This document shows, piece after piece, positions 1 through 11,361 of a stretch of 64,000 bases of DNA (position 1 is the stretch's first letter; every line of letters starts with the position of its first letter). Below the pieces are notes generated by a model that was given only the letters and a program-made list of their open reading frames with translations, made no database searches and was not told where the DNA came from. Origin of the DNA: Adiantum capillus-veneris (taxonomy: Eukaryota; Streptophyta; Polypodiopsida; Polypodiales; Pteridaceae); contig CM043967.1 in assembly GCA_014529385.2 (NCBI GenBank), positions 80,736,278-80,800,277 on the forward strand. Direction: 5' to 3'. The position numbers and the translations under genes were made by a program.

Positions 1-1013
1 TTTGGTGCAACAATTGTACCTTTCTTTGGTAGCTCATGGTGATGGCCAGCTTGGAGGCCAAGCAGTGTTCCTCTCATTGCAGCGCCTTAACAATTTGGCC
101 TCTTCAAATGATTCTAAATGAGCAGTTTACGAAATTTCAGGTAGTTTCTACACTTCATGATAACTATGTGGATTAGGAAGCTCTGATTTTGTGCTATAAT
201 TGCATAAAGAGATTGGCGCAAGTCTCCTTAACTGCCCCCTTGATTGGTGTTCCTACCATCCTCAGGCTTAAATATTGTTTGCACCTATTGCAAGCACAGT
301 CTGCAAGAAAAATTCACTCTTAAGTGTTTTTACCAAACTCTGGAGACACTCTTACAAGTTAATATTGCCAGCTTCCCATGTCAATAGTGAGCAAAGATTC
401 CATAAGAATTTACCTACACTCTTCTGAGTGAATTTTTTTGTTTTATATAGAGTTATTGGAGATCGCACTTATCAAAATGTGGGAATTGATAAATGCCTCA
501 AGTAGTGTTGTCTGATGAGGTTCTTTCACAAAGGATTATTTGTTGATGAGGGTCAATGATGCCTTTTTAGGAGGAGGGTGTGAGTTGTTTTGTTTAGGTT
601 CGAATTGTGTATTTCACCTTCAATACATATTGAAGGGCACAATTTTTTTGTTTGTTTGAAGAAGGAGATTGCTCAATGTCCACTCTACTTTGGCCAAGTC
701 TAGACAAGGATGCACACACCAAATGAACCTCAGGTGTATTCTTCCTTGTACTTCAAGACCCCACAAAGCTAAGGAGGATAGATATAATGTGAAGATATAT
801 TCATGTTAAATTTTGTGAGTTATAATTTCTCTGGTTTTGGTTCCTATTGTAACATCATTGTATTCACAATTGGGCAACATGTTTTAAGGGTGAATCTGGG
901 CTAAAGAAGAGAAGAAGAAGAAGAAGAAGAGAGTTTTAACGTAGGAAACTATGCCACGAGACCACAAAGATCTATCCAATGAGGAGAGTTGAACTCAAGA
1001 CCTCTTATATGAA

Positions 1014-1016
<3 letters not shown>
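1..1016. other. Host DNA, nothing recognised
   Basis: AT-rich sequence with no open frame that resembles a protein family and no repeat boundary. The only local structure is a short (AAG)n run at about 905-931. It lies outside the mobile-element stack that starts at 3508. Confidence 0.5.

Positions 1017-1082
<66 letters not shown>
1017..1082. repeat. (GA)n microsatellite
   Basis: An uninterrupted GA run of about 33 units directly precedes the 92-bp tandem repeat region. GA runs of this length recur through the window, mostly inside the MULE. Confidence 0.97.
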
Positions 1083-1089
<7 letters not shown>

Positions 1090-1180
1090 ATCCTTGTTGT
1101 GTGGATATTGCCATGCAGGTGTCTTGCATAAAGCGTCCTTGTTTGCAGTGTCACCAGGGTTTCATTGCCCCCTACCCTGC

Positions 1181-1562
1181 ACTTTGGATGCTTACTTTTG
1201 GCAGACCATGTGGTGCTATTGCCTTTGTTCCTTTCTGCGGAGCCAGTTTCGCTTCTGGGTCTTTCTTCATTATTTTATGTTGCTTACTTTTGGCAGACCA
1301 TGTGGTGCTGTTGCCTTTGTTCCTTTCTGCGGAGCCAGTTTCGCTTCTGGGTCTTTCTTCATTATTTTATGTTGCTTACTTTTGGCAGACCATGTGGTGC
1401 TGTTGCCTTTGTTCCTTTCTGCGGAGCCAGTTTCGCTTCTGGGTCTTTCTTCATTATTTTACTTTGGATGCTTACTTTTGGCAGACCATGTGGTGCTGTT
1501 GCCTTTGTTCCTTTCTGCGGAGCTAGTTTCGCTTCTGGGTCTTTCTTCATTATTTTATGTTG
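1181..1562. repeat. 92-bp tandem repeat, four copies
   Basis: Four near-identical units begin at 1191, 1283, 1375 and 1471; spacings are 92, 92 and 96 bp. The 96-bp unit ends in ACTTTGGATG, the same 10 bases that precede the first copy (1181-1190), so one multi-copy block was probably copied as a whole. Units differ at only a few bases, so the array is young. Since 92 is not a multiple of three, each copy is read in a different frame, and all three + frames stay open across the array. No coding function is supported; the open frames follow from the unit having no stop in any frame. Confidence 0.9.
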
Positions 1563-1582
1563 CTTTTCTTCATTTCTCCGTT

Positions 1583-3084
1583 TTTTGTTTTTTTCTTAAT
1601 AATGTTGCTTTTCTTCCTTTCTTTGTTTTTCTTTTTCTCCTTGGGGATCGGTTGGTGGATCTATGAGCGGAACTCCCTTGGATATCCCCATGACCCAATA
1701 AATGGAGGGAGGTGAAAAATCATGTACCCGACCGGAACCACTTGCCAATGAGATGATTTAACTTCAAAATAACTGAAGGGGAATAAAAAGCACTTCACTG
1801 TTTAATTTTGGCTTGACGTCTAAGAGGTGGAGTCCTCGTCAGAGAGTATTGGCGTGCAAGTTGGGCGTTCCTCATTGTATTTCTTTATTATTAATCAATA
1901 GAGTTTATATGTGTCGTGAGAGACCACTCTCCATAATTGATTTACAAATGGCACACGTGCCTTCAATTTATAGGTCCTTGGGACTCAAAGAGTTGAAACG
2001 CACTATTTGTGGCAGTTTGTGTGTTAGGATTTGGGGGCTTCTATGACCAAATGATGATCTCTAATCACTTAGTTCTGCTCTCTTGTATCCCTCTGGTTTG
2101 GGTATGTGGTTATACCACATCACGAGCTCGTCACAAACCCTCCTCTTAATTAGAGAAGTGTAATAGTCTGCGATTGCATTGTGAACATAGTTTTTTCATA
2201 CGACAACCTTACGGAAAATGGATATAGGTGTGGAAGTATGGAAAAAGTACAATTCACACCCCCATGAAATTCCATACGTGACATCATACGACACCCTAAA
2301 TTCAACAAAAAAACATGCTACATATGACGTAAAAGTAATTGATAAGAGTCGAGATTATATAGACTAGGTAGTAAGCAGTTAAAGAAAATGGACAGCTTTT
2401 GAGAACAAGAATCCATATGGACCACTCATTTAGGGCAAAGTATGAACAATCATTTCATACTCTTCCATATGTGGACTAGCATGCAGAGAAGTTTCCAAGT
2501 AGAATATGGTCAACCTACAGTATTCGACTAAAAAAAAGACAATCATAACTTCTCTTTCCAACCGTGTCGATTTGCTATGGCGAGTTGTGCTGCTTCCCTC
2601 ATGCACCAAACACAGCACTAGACGTGACTCTTGAATACCTAAGAGCTCTACACAAAGAAGCTCCTCACATTTGAAGATTGCAAGACAAGATCTTTCTCCT
2701 TAGGGAGTTATTTACCAAGTTGACCGCCTCCAAATCCAAACTTCCAAGAGCTTCACAACTCCACTCATTAGTAGAAGTATAGAAGATAGCTCTATGGATC
2801 TTTTTGAAAAGTGATGGCAATGCAAAAAACTTCCAATAGATTCAACCAATCTCGTGAAAAGTCATGTAGCTCACTATCCAAACTTGCATCTCTTGCACAC
2901 ATCAACATATGTATCGTGTCCAATTCCTGATTCATACCTTTTCGGTAATTCTTTGCCAACTTCAATTTTTCTACTTACACCAACCAATGTGAGTGGACTT
3001 AGAGTGCTTACTCATTGATCCACACCATAATATGTAACGAGCTGAGCACTTCACAATTAGAGAGACTGGTTTATTGTAGAGCTA
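1583..3084. other. Host DNA, nothing recognised
   Basis: No conserved protein motif, RNA gene or repeat boundary seen on either strand. The open frames are short and of low-information composition. Confidence 0.45.
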
Positions 3085-3400
3085 ATATGAAATCTTGTGC
3101 GAGTCTACCACGCTAGCCACGTCTCCTTTGAAGAGGTCGATTTCTTCTTGCGTTGCTTGCTTCGTGGCCATCATATTGCTTTGCATAGACTTTTTCTCTT
3201 TCTTCCATGAGTTCCTCCTTTTCTTGGTGCCATTGATCCATCTTGTTCTCAATCTATGAGAGCCTTGTGAAGATGGGGTGTTGACAATGCTATGCATAAG
3301 CTTCTTTTTGTGGTTGATGGTGCTAATAAATTTATCTTCCAACTTGGCTATGTCGGATGCTTTAAACTCCATGTCACGTTTTGCGATTGGCGAAGTTGAA
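3085..3400 (-). pseudogene. LINE ORF1-like coiled-coil remnant
   Basis: On the - strand a frame reads a segment like IAKLEDKFISTINHKKKL, then, after a frameshift near 3255, a Lys/Glu-rich segment like MDQWHQEKEELMEEREK. Both resemble, in the same order, the N-terminal coiled-coil part of the better-preserved LINE ORF1 protein at 40634-41548 (compare MAKMDDKLHTTIKENKKL). The remnant has lost the RNA-binding part and ends next to element A at 3508. I infer a decayed LINE ORF1; chance similarity between charged coiled coils cannot be excluded without an alignment. Confidence 0.4.
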
Positions 3401-3507
3401 TGTGAGGTAAGGCTAGTTTCTATGGGAGAAACGATATGCAGGGGGATTGTGTGTACATGTACACGCACACCGGCGTTTGTGTGTTTTTGTGTGTATGCGT
3501 GTGTGGG

Positions 3508-4197
3508 TGTCACAAAGTGATGACGTGGCTACGGACAAACCCTAATTTCAGGCTGAAACCCTAAAATCCCTGCAAACCCTAAAAACTGCCCGAAACCCTA
3601 TTTTGCAGCAAACCCAAAATTCTGGCTGAAACCCTAATTTTTGTCTGCAAACCCTAATTTCTACCGGGGGTGCCACGTGGCAGCAGCAGTACGGAATTCC
3701 GTGATTTGCGGCGGAATCTGCGCTGAAGAAAAGCAGCTTTCGAGCCTACGCAATTGAGAAAGAGAGAGGATGCTTTTGCTTTCAGTGAAACTCTCAAAAA
3801 GAGAGAAAAAGCCTTTTTGCTTTTTCTTTGGGACTCTTAGAGAGAGAGAGAGAGAAAGAGCAGATGCTTTTGGGCTTTCAGAGCTTTTGATTTTGAAGCT
3901 TTTTGGGGCTCTGCTTTTGGGCATCCCTTGTAACCTTTAAATAAGTGGTGAGGGCTTCACTTCTCAGGGCATCTGGGCGCTGAGTCTGAGAGTGAAACCC
4001 TAGCCACTCTCTTGTACTTTGATCTGATTAATATAAAAAGAAATACCGAAAGGGCTGCCAGTCTTCAGGGCCAATATCTCTATGCACGGAACTCCGCCGG
4101 GCCAGTGCAAATCTATTGTGATCTGTGAATTGTTTTGAAGTGGTTATTTGGTGCTGTCGCGGTTGATTCTTGACTTGGAGTGTCCAAGTCTGTTACA
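3508..4197 (+). repeat. Element A 5' LTR (690 bp)
   Basis: Starts TGTCACAAAG, ends TGTTACA, and is followed after one base by the primer-binding site. The same sequence recurs at 45505-46025 plus 47523-47697. The first 150 bp hold at least six spaced AAACCCTA-type motifs. A TATA-like TTTAAATAAG lies at 3936-3945, a plausible promoter. Confidence 0.95.
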
Positions 4198-4198
4198 G

Positions 4199-4210
4199 TG
4201 GTATCAGAGC
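4199..4210 (+). promoter_or_regulatory. Element A primer-binding site (tRNA-iMet)
   Basis: TGGTATCAGAGC lies one base after the LTR. It is the standard plant retrotransposon primer site complementary to the 3' end of initiator methionine tRNA, where minus-strand DNA synthesis starts. Confidence 0.95.
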
Positions 4211-4343
4211 ACGACCGATTTCTCTTCTACGGGAAATCCGATCCCCGAATTTTTTTCCCGCGGCACCTATTGCTTCAGGCAATGATCAGTCGACTCCCTC
4301 TGCATCTGGAGATGCGGACAGGGATCACAACGAAGATTCCTGC

Positions 4344-5770
4344 ATGGAGTATGGCCCGCCTAGGCCTACTCCGGCGGAGCAGCGACAGATAGAGCGTCGT
4401 CAATTGATTGGCGATGCAACAAAGATGATGCTCAATTTTGCGAAGGACCCAAAATTTGCAAAATATATGAGCGAGATTTCTTTTCAGGCAGTGCATGAGC
4501 AGTGGCAGAAAACCACTACACCCACTCTCAAGAAACCTTCTGCTCACAAGAAATATTCAGAGAAGGAATTAGAAGAGGTGGTTGATGCACGGATCGCCCA
4601 GCTTTTTGACGCGCAAAAGAAAGCCAAAAAACGCACGGCAAAAAGCAGAAGAAAAGCACTGACTTCCCGGGATATTTGGGTCGTCAGTCAACTTTTGACA
4701 AGGCAAAGAAACGGAAGAAGCGTGTTCAATTTGAAGGAGTACTCAGTTCTTCTTCTTCATCTGACAGTTCTTCTAGCTCTTCATATTCGAGCGAAGAAGA
4801 CAGAAAAGGTAAAAAGCGAAGCAAGAAACAAAGCTTCGAAAAGGGCGAGAAAAAGGCAAAGAGGGCTACATCTCGCCGAGAGACTGACAGTTCTACTGAG
4901 GACTCGTCTACAGACAGCTCAGATTCTGATGATGGAGACTTCTATGCGAACAAGAAGAATTTTTACAAAGCCAACCAGTATGACTTTCTCGAAGATAAAA
5001 GCAAGAAAGTCCGAGAGTTTAAGGAAGGTGGCCACTCTATCAAGTTTGATACTTTTTTAGGATACTCAGATGCTTCGAAGGCTTTGTCTTTTATACAACA
5101 GTTTGACATTGCTTTCGCGGGAGGACGCTATTGAGAGCACTCCAAGATTCGGAGAGCTACCTCTTACTTTAAGGGGAATGCTCGTACTTGGTGGTCCACG
5201 CTTCTTTTAAACAAGACCGCGCCAGTTAAATGGCTGAAATTTAAGAAGCTTTTTATTTCTTCTTGGTTGACGCAAGAATATGAACGAGATGTGTGAGCTG
5301 CTTGGAACCATCTTCGGATGACCAAGAAAGATACAATCAATGCTTACTGTGAAAGATTCGGGAGCTCTTTTCTACCTGCCTCTTCATTCAAGAAGATCTC
5401 GTTCAGAGAACAGATTGAGCGGTTTACCTGGGTCTACCTACAGAGATCCGAGATCATTGCTTGGAACAGAAGTCAGCTTCTATTCAGGAGTTGATGAGTC
5501 ATGCGAAGCGGGGCTTTGCCATTCACTCTGGCAGTCTGACCTACCCCACAGATGAGGCCATGACACAACGAGCCGAACAAACTTCTGGGAATGAAAGTAG
5601 AAAGAAAAAGAGCAACCCAGAGAAAAAGGATGCACGACCCAAGCTTACTCCTAAGGAGAGAGCTCGCTTCATGAGAGGGGAAGTGCTTTGGATGCGAGGA
5701 ACATGGACATATCTCCGCGAAGTGCCCTACAAAGGCACAAAAAGAACAGAATGATAAAGACGACGATAGG
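4344..5770 (+). pseudogene. Element A gag, broken
   Basis: Gag would form the particle shell and bind element RNA. An N-terminal part (from ATG 4344, PRPTPAEQRQIERRQ) is open to a stop near 4680. The frame then shifts to a Ser/Lys-rich low-complexity linker (4740-4960) and a retrotransposon gag core beginning near KFDTFLGYSDASKALSFIQQ. Stops follow at 5132-5134 and about 5296. A CCHC zinc knuckle, CFGCEEHGHISAKC, is intact at 5684-5725 but in a shifted frame. Cores of the same type occur in elements C and G. The start is uncertain because the frame is open upstream into the LTR end. Confidence 0.85.
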
Positions 5771-6325
5771 CCTGAGAGTTCGAGAGTAGGTGAGGAACGT
5801 GGCAGAATAGGCAGATAGAAAAGTAGAACTGGTACCACATGGCGTGGGACCTGCACCGAATCTAATGAATGAAAGTACAAACTTTGCCGCTTTTGGGACA
5901 AAGTGAAGGATCAAGAAGCTCTTTTGAAGGAGCCAAGGCCAACTTCTTTTCACTTGGAATTGGCGGCTCGATTTGGAATTACGACCCGACAAACTAATGC
6001 CACAGGCGGAGGTAGTTCGTCTGGCACCCGGATGGGATGTTGCCATTACACCGAGCATTGGCAAACTTCGTTTGCAATGACAGGAGTGTTCAGGGCACGC
6101 GAGTGACGTTCTACTCAGGATCCCTTGGTACCACAAGAACTACGCCGTGGTTGACTACCGGGCCGAGAAAGCGACTTTGATAAATGAAGGGCTTAGAGAT
6201 TGTACTTGATGAACTTTAGTTTCTTACTCATTCTTTTGGGAGAGAATTGAACGATGGATAAAGGTTGAATATGTTGTGACCTGATCAAAAGAACGGCAAG
6301 ATTTTTTTCTCTATACTCATGTCGA
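5771..6325 (+). pseudogene. Element A protease remnant
   Basis: Little is readable, but about 6096-6190 encodes SDVLLRIPWYHKNYAVVDYR, matching the end of the gypsy aspartic protease (CDVILGMPWHYKMHPI in element C). The active-site DSG region was not found. A Gly-to-Arg change sits in the conserved flap-end motif. Decayed beyond function. Confidence 0.6.
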
Positions 6326-7204
6326 TTGCTTTTCAGAGGGCCTGAGGATCATACTATTGATCTGATACCTGGAAGTACACCATCGAACCGGCCACCCTAC
6401 CGTGTGAGCCGAGCACACAATGAAGAGATTATGAACCAAGTGAAAGACCTCTTGGAAAAGGGTCTTGTCCAGCCTAGTACTTCACCGTATTGCTCTCCAG
6501 TGTTGTTGGTTTTGAAGAAAGACGGATCTTGGAGAATGTGCATCGATTATAGAGCTCTCAACAAAATCACCATCAAGAACAAATTTCCAATTCCTAGGAT
6601 CGATGATATACTCGACAGGTTACAGGGATCCTCGTGCTTTAGCAGGATTGACTTGAAGAGTGGATATCATTAGATCAGGATAGCGTCGGGAGACGTCTAC
6701 AAGACAGCTTTTCGGACGACTTTTGGGTTATTTGAGTTTTTGGTGATGCCTTTTGGCTTAACCAATGCTCCTGCGACATTTAACCGGATGATGGACATGA
6801 TTTTTCGAGAGTACAGGCTATTTGTTGGCACTTTCTTTGACGACATCATTGTTTTCATCAAGAATGAGGCAGAACACAGAGATCATCTGCTTCAGGTCTT
6901 TCAGGCATTACGAGATCACAAGTTAGTGATTAATGCAAAGAAAAGTGAATTTTTCCTACCAGAGATACACTTTTTGGGACACATTGTGTCAGCAGCAGGA
7001 GTGCAAATGGATCCGGCCAAGATAGAGACTATCCGTGATTGGACCGACTTGAGGAATGTCCATGAAGTTAGAAGCTTCTTGGGACTGTGTTCGTACTACG
7101 GGCGGTTCATACAAAAGTTTGCAGAGGTTGCTTCCCCTTTGCATATCTTGACACAAAAAGGAGTATCTTTCTCGTGGGGACCCACAGAGGTGACTGCCTT
7201 TTAG
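6326..7204 (+). pseudogene. Element A reverse transcriptase
   Basis: Carries the RT core: [59 protein letters not shown] and the catalytic FFDDI, followed by the thumb (LGHIVSAAGVQMDP). It copies element RNA into DNA. TAG stops interrupt the frame at 6671-6673, in the Gln position of the conserved GYHQIR, and at 7202-7204. The frame is otherwise intact, so these are point lesions. Confidence 0.93.
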
Positions 7205-7650
7205 ACATTGAAAGAGAAATTGACTACGGGACCAATTTTGACTTTGTTGGACTTGCATAAGTTATTTGAAGTATATTGTGATGCTTGTGGTCGTAGTTTG
7301 GGTGCGGTCTTGATGCAAGAAGACCATGTCATAGCTTACGAGAGCCGTTTGTTCTCTAGGCCGGAGATAACAGCACAGATTTATTAGAAAGAGCTTTTGG
7401 CGGTTATCCATGCTCTTACTTCGTGGCGGCATTACCTACTCGGAGCGGATTTTACTGTCTTTACAGACCATCAGAGTTTGCGCTACTTCTTGCCCCACAG
7501 AAGCAGCTTTTGGAAAAGCAGATGCGGTGGGCGAACATCTTGTCACAGTTTCACTTCCAGATTGTCCATGTGCAGGGACAGAAGAATGTGGTGGCATATA
7601 CTTTGTCTCGGAAGCCGTTGGTTCTGGCTATTTCCGTGATACATCATAGG
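7205..7650 (+). pseudogene. Element A RNase H
   Basis: RNase H removes RNA from the RNA-DNA hybrid. [37 protein letters not shown] and [11 protein letters not shown] are visible. A TAG stop at 7385-7387 replaces a Gln. A frameshift follows near 7500, after which [20 protein letters not shown] resumes in another frame and leads into the integrase. Confidence 0.9.
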
Positions 7651-8530
7651 AGCTTTGAGGATATGGTCGATCAATATGCCACATATACAGATTTTGCAGA
7701 TATTTTCTCACGGATACGGGATGGGGAGACAGTAGCTGGATACTCCCTTCGGGAAGGCTACTTGATGAGAAAGACTATGTTGTGCGTTACACAGCCGTTG
7801 CGAGAAAAGGTTATGATTGAATGCCACTGTCCACCTTTTACGGGTCACCGCGACATTGCTACCACCATGAAAGGGGTAGAGAGATACTTCTTTTGCCTGA
7901 GACTCAAGAAGGATGTGGAAGAATTTGTGCGCAGTTGCTTAGTATGCTTGAAGGTCAAGTTTGACAGGCATAAGGCACAAGAATTGTTACAGCCTTTACC
8001 CATACCCACCCGCCCCTGGGAAAATATTGAAATGGATTTCATTTTTGATCTCCCGAGAACACAAAATGATCACGATGATTTTCCGATTACATGGCACGTC
8101 TGAGACGATTGTCTCCGACAGAGACCCCAGATTTATGAGTTTGTTTTGGAAGGCAATTTGGGAGAACATTGGCACGTGGTTGCAGTTCTCGTCATCGTTC
8201 CACTTGCAGACTGACGGCAATCTGAGATTGCCAATTCAGTGGTTTTCGATTTAGTGAAGTCTTGTATCTCGGATCAAAAGACTCATTAGGAAAAGAACTT
8301 ACCTTTGGTGGAATTTGCCTACAATAACAAGATACACTCTTCGACGGGGAAGACGCCATTTGAGATTGTTGAAAGTGCTGCGAAGGTTCCATCCTTCCCG
8401 AGAACAAAAGATTAGATATTTGAAGCGGATGAATATTCGCGAGATTTGGATACGGCTTTTGCCAAGGTTCGCGAGACTTTGTGGAAGTCTCAAGAATGAC
8501 AGAAAAAGGCAGCGGATCGCCATCGTCGCG
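7651..8530 (+). pseudogene. Element A integrase, internally deleted
   Basis: The zinc-binding N-terminus (HRDIATTMKGVERYFF, CLVCLKVK) and the first catalytic Asp (MDFIFDLPRTQN) are followed near 8083 by a deletion removing roughly 40 codons. The frame then resumes at RLHGTSETIVSDRDPRF, with the second catalytic Asp. A one-base loss near 8214 shifts the frame just before the catalytic Glu region, which is still readable in the next frame as QSEIAN. Further stops are TAG 8287-8289, TAG 8413-8415 and TGA 8497-8499. Confidence 0.9.
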
Positions 8531-8970
8531 ACTTGAAACTGAAGGAGGATGATTGGGTGCTCTTACGTTTTGAGAAGGCATGCCTAAAAAAGAAAAAGGG
8601 AAAGGAGAGGCTTTTTCCAAAGCTTAGTATGCGATACTATGGAGCTTTCCAGATTACTGAAAAGATAAATGATGTCTCCTTCCGATTGAAACTGCCAGAT
8701 ACTTGGAGGATTCACAATGCATTGCATGTGAGTCTCTTGAAACCTGTTAAGGGTGATGTGCCTAATGATGGGGAGCCTGATGAGCAACCCGCATTGGAAG
8801 AAAACGAGGAGACCCTTGTTCCTGAACAGATTTTGGCACATACGGATACGAAGAAAGGTAAAGTCCGAAGGCAGTTCTTGGTTAAGTTCAAGAACTTTCT
8901 TGCATTTGATGCGAATGGATGGAGGAGGAGGACCTAGCAGATTCTCCTCGGATTGTGAAACTTTACCTCG
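8531..8970 (+). pseudogene. Element A integrase tail with chromodomain
   Basis: The open stretch from 8533 reads [20 protein letters not shown], then [15 protein letters not shown], then a chromodomain-like tail ([24 protein letters not shown]) of the kind that directs integration into heterochromatin in chromoviruses. A one-base deletion near 8916 shifts the frame; in the other frame the protein continues through [11 protein letters not shown] and ends at a stop near 8970. Confidence 0.85.
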
Positions 8971-9249
8971 ATGTTTTGGTTTAGCATAGTCTACTCCAAA
9001 CGCAACTCCAAACGCAACCCAAAAATTCAGCTTGGCCGAAGATCTGGTGCAGTGGGATGCACAAGAGGGGAGTTACTCCACTCCTTTGTCAACAGATGCC
9101 TTGATTTTGATACTAAAGTCACTGATGTCTCTTTGAGCTTCAGGGATGCTGAGAGCTAATAGTATTCTGCTCGATGACTTTATGAAATGGAATTCCTGAT
9201 AATGACTCTGATTTGTTCTTGACTTCTTTTTAGTGCAAGAACTGATAGA
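8971..9249 (+). other. Element A 3' UTR, left part
   Basis: Non-coding sequence between the end of A's pol and F1. It continues on the far side of F1 at 45172. The last five bases before F1 (9250-9254, CGAAA) are F1's target duplication. Confidence 0.8.
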
Positions 9250-9254
9250 CGAAA

Positions 9255-9938
9255 TGTAAGGTGCAGCGGAATGAATGTTGTATTTTCTCAAGATTAGTGA
9301 TCTTTAGTTGCTCAAGGTTCCTTTTGGTTCTTAGGGAAGGAGAGAGCCTTCCGTCTTTATGGAGAGTGCTATGATCACGAACAAAGTGAGTGGATATTGT
9401 GCGTGCAAGTGTGTGAGACTAAGAGAAGGAGAGAGAAGAGATACGACACCCGAGAGGTTGTAAAACCCTCCTCCGAAGGCCCCACTCTCGTCGGCGAGAG
9501 TGGTCTACTTTTGATTCCACAAAGGTGTACAATGATGATGCATGGACTGATGCAAACAGGGACTATGTCGATGACGATGATGATGACTTTAGGGCTGAAT
9601 TTGGTTCTCTTCTATCTGCTGTCCACAAAGGGGTAATCGCTGAGAATCTGGACCACTTTGGGGGCTGAAAATGACTGGTTTTTACTGCTGTTTTTATGGC
9701 TGAAAATCACTGATTTGTCGAGGCTTGTAGGGATGGTAAAAAAGCTGAGGATAAGCAGGACAATGCTGCATTTTTTTGGCTTGAAGTCGGAGGCTGAAAA
9801 CGCTAACTGGATCAGGCCTTAGGCTGCGTTTTTGTGGCTGAAAACGCTGCTGCTTGGCAGGGGATGCTGGCGTTAGCAAAACGATAGGTATGGCTGCCGG
9901 TAGGGGATGAAAACGCCAAGGGGAAAGGCTTTTCTGGC
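9255..9938 (-). repeat. Element F1 3' LTR, truncated
   Basis: Matches 44015-44698 (the F1 5' LTR) from the LTR end TGTAAGGTGC to GGCTTTTCTGGC, where it stops. Six filler bases (9939-9944) follow, then element D sequence. It includes the conserved hairpin CCACTCTCG/CGAGAGTGG at 9482-9503. Confidence 0.92.
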
Positions 9939-9944
9939 TAAGAA

Positions 9945-11361
9945 GGTTTAGTGGGTATTTTCAAATTGGGATTGCATATGAAGATCAAAAGAAGACCAGC
10001 TTTTTGACCCCATGGGGAGTGTTTTGCTATAGGGTGATGCCCTTTGGCTTGATGAATTCTTATGCGAGCTTCCAAAGTTGGATGGACAAAGTATTGGGGC
10101 CTTACCTTGAAAGCTTTGTAAAAGTTTTTATGGATGATTTTTGTGTTTACAGTGATAGAATGCTTCATGTGAAAAATCTTGATATGGCGTTTAAAAGGAT
10201 TGATGATGATGGGGGTCAACTCAATCCTTTGAAATGTAAAATTGCAAGAGCTAGAGTGATACTTCTTGGCCATGAGGTAAGTGAGAATGGGATAGCTCCA
10301 GATCCTACAAAAGTGGAATGTTTGCTTATGATGGAGAGTCCTAAAAGTACAAAGGAATTGATGAGTTTTGTACAAAAGCTAAGGTACTTGTCAAGGTCTT
10401 TTTGTATGCTTGCTGAATATGTGCACCCTTTGCAAGAAGCCACACAAAAAAGACCCTTTTCTTTGGGCTGAGCATGAGCAAACAGCTTTTGAGGACGTCA
10501 AGGAAAAGCTATCTACATTACCTTTGATGATGCCTCCTTGTTGGGATGAAATGTTTTACTTGAGCTTGAGCGTGGGTGAGCATGCTATTGGTGCAGTATT
10601 GATGCAAAAAGGAAAAAAGCAATCTTATATGAGGCCGGTTTACTACATAAGCAAAGTGAAGAATGATGCACAAAAATCTTGGCATGAGATCGAGCAATTG
10701 GTTTGGGCATTGGTATATGCAACAAAAAGGCTGAAATCCTATCTTATTTGTAAGCCTTTTGTGGTGTTGACATCATGTAGTTTATTGCCTCGTGCACTAA
10801 GGTATCTTGGGGATAGTCCTAAATTGCAAAAGTGGATACTTAGCTTGCAACAATTTGACATGAGCTTTACTAAGGAGGATAGTGTGAGAGCAAATATGGC
10901 GGATATGCTCACTTTTAAAGAGATTCATGCAAGGAGTGAGTTGAAGAAAGATTTGGAAAAGAAGATAGCACCAAGCCCAACTATGCATGCGGAGCTTCAG
11001 GATGTAGAGGGCACCTTATACTTTGACGGGGCTTTCAAGAGGAGCATTAATAAGGGCACTATTGGTTATGTATTTGTGGATAAAAATGGCATTGAGTGCT
11101 GGTTTGGAAGCCAAGAAGTGGATGTAAAGAGTAATAATGAGGCTGAGTATGCAAGCCTTTGTTTAGGCTTGGAAGAATGTGTCAGAAGACATGTAAGGAG
11201 GCTTTTAATCAAAGGTGATTCTATGTTGATTGTGCGGCAAGTTCAAGGTACCTGGAAGGTAAATCAAGAAGGCATTAAGGGCTGGTTTTTCAAAGTGAGG
11301 AAGTTGTTAAAGTCTTTTACTTCCTTTCAAATATGGCATGTACCACGAAATATGGGCTCAT
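9945..11361 (+). pseudogene. D1 RT (3' half), RNase H and second RNase H
   Basis: Begins abruptly inside RT (GYFQIGIAYEDQKKTSFLTP), with YRVMPFGLMNSYASFQSWMD and catalytic FMDDF. RNase H follows in another frame from about 10440 (LWAEHEQTAFEDVKEKLS), then a second RNase H from about 11000 with LYFDGAF, NNEAEYASLCLGLEE and IKGDSMLIVRQVQGTW, that is, the D, E and D catalytic positions. Frameshifts near 10450 and 11350 also occur at the same places in D2, so they predate the split. Confidence 0.9.

Noticed and set aside
1082-1666. Three overlapping open frames across the 92-bp repeat as genes
   Set aside because: All frames encode rotations of the same repeat peptides; openness is a property of the unit. 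No independent coding evidence.
3530-3662. Interstitial telomere
   Set aside because: AAACCCTA motifs are separated by unrelated bases, not in tandem TTTAGGG arrays, and they are part of an LTR.
5473-6136. Minus-strand open frames opposite the A gag/protease region as a host gene
   Set aside because: Antisense of a recognisable element; no motif of their own.
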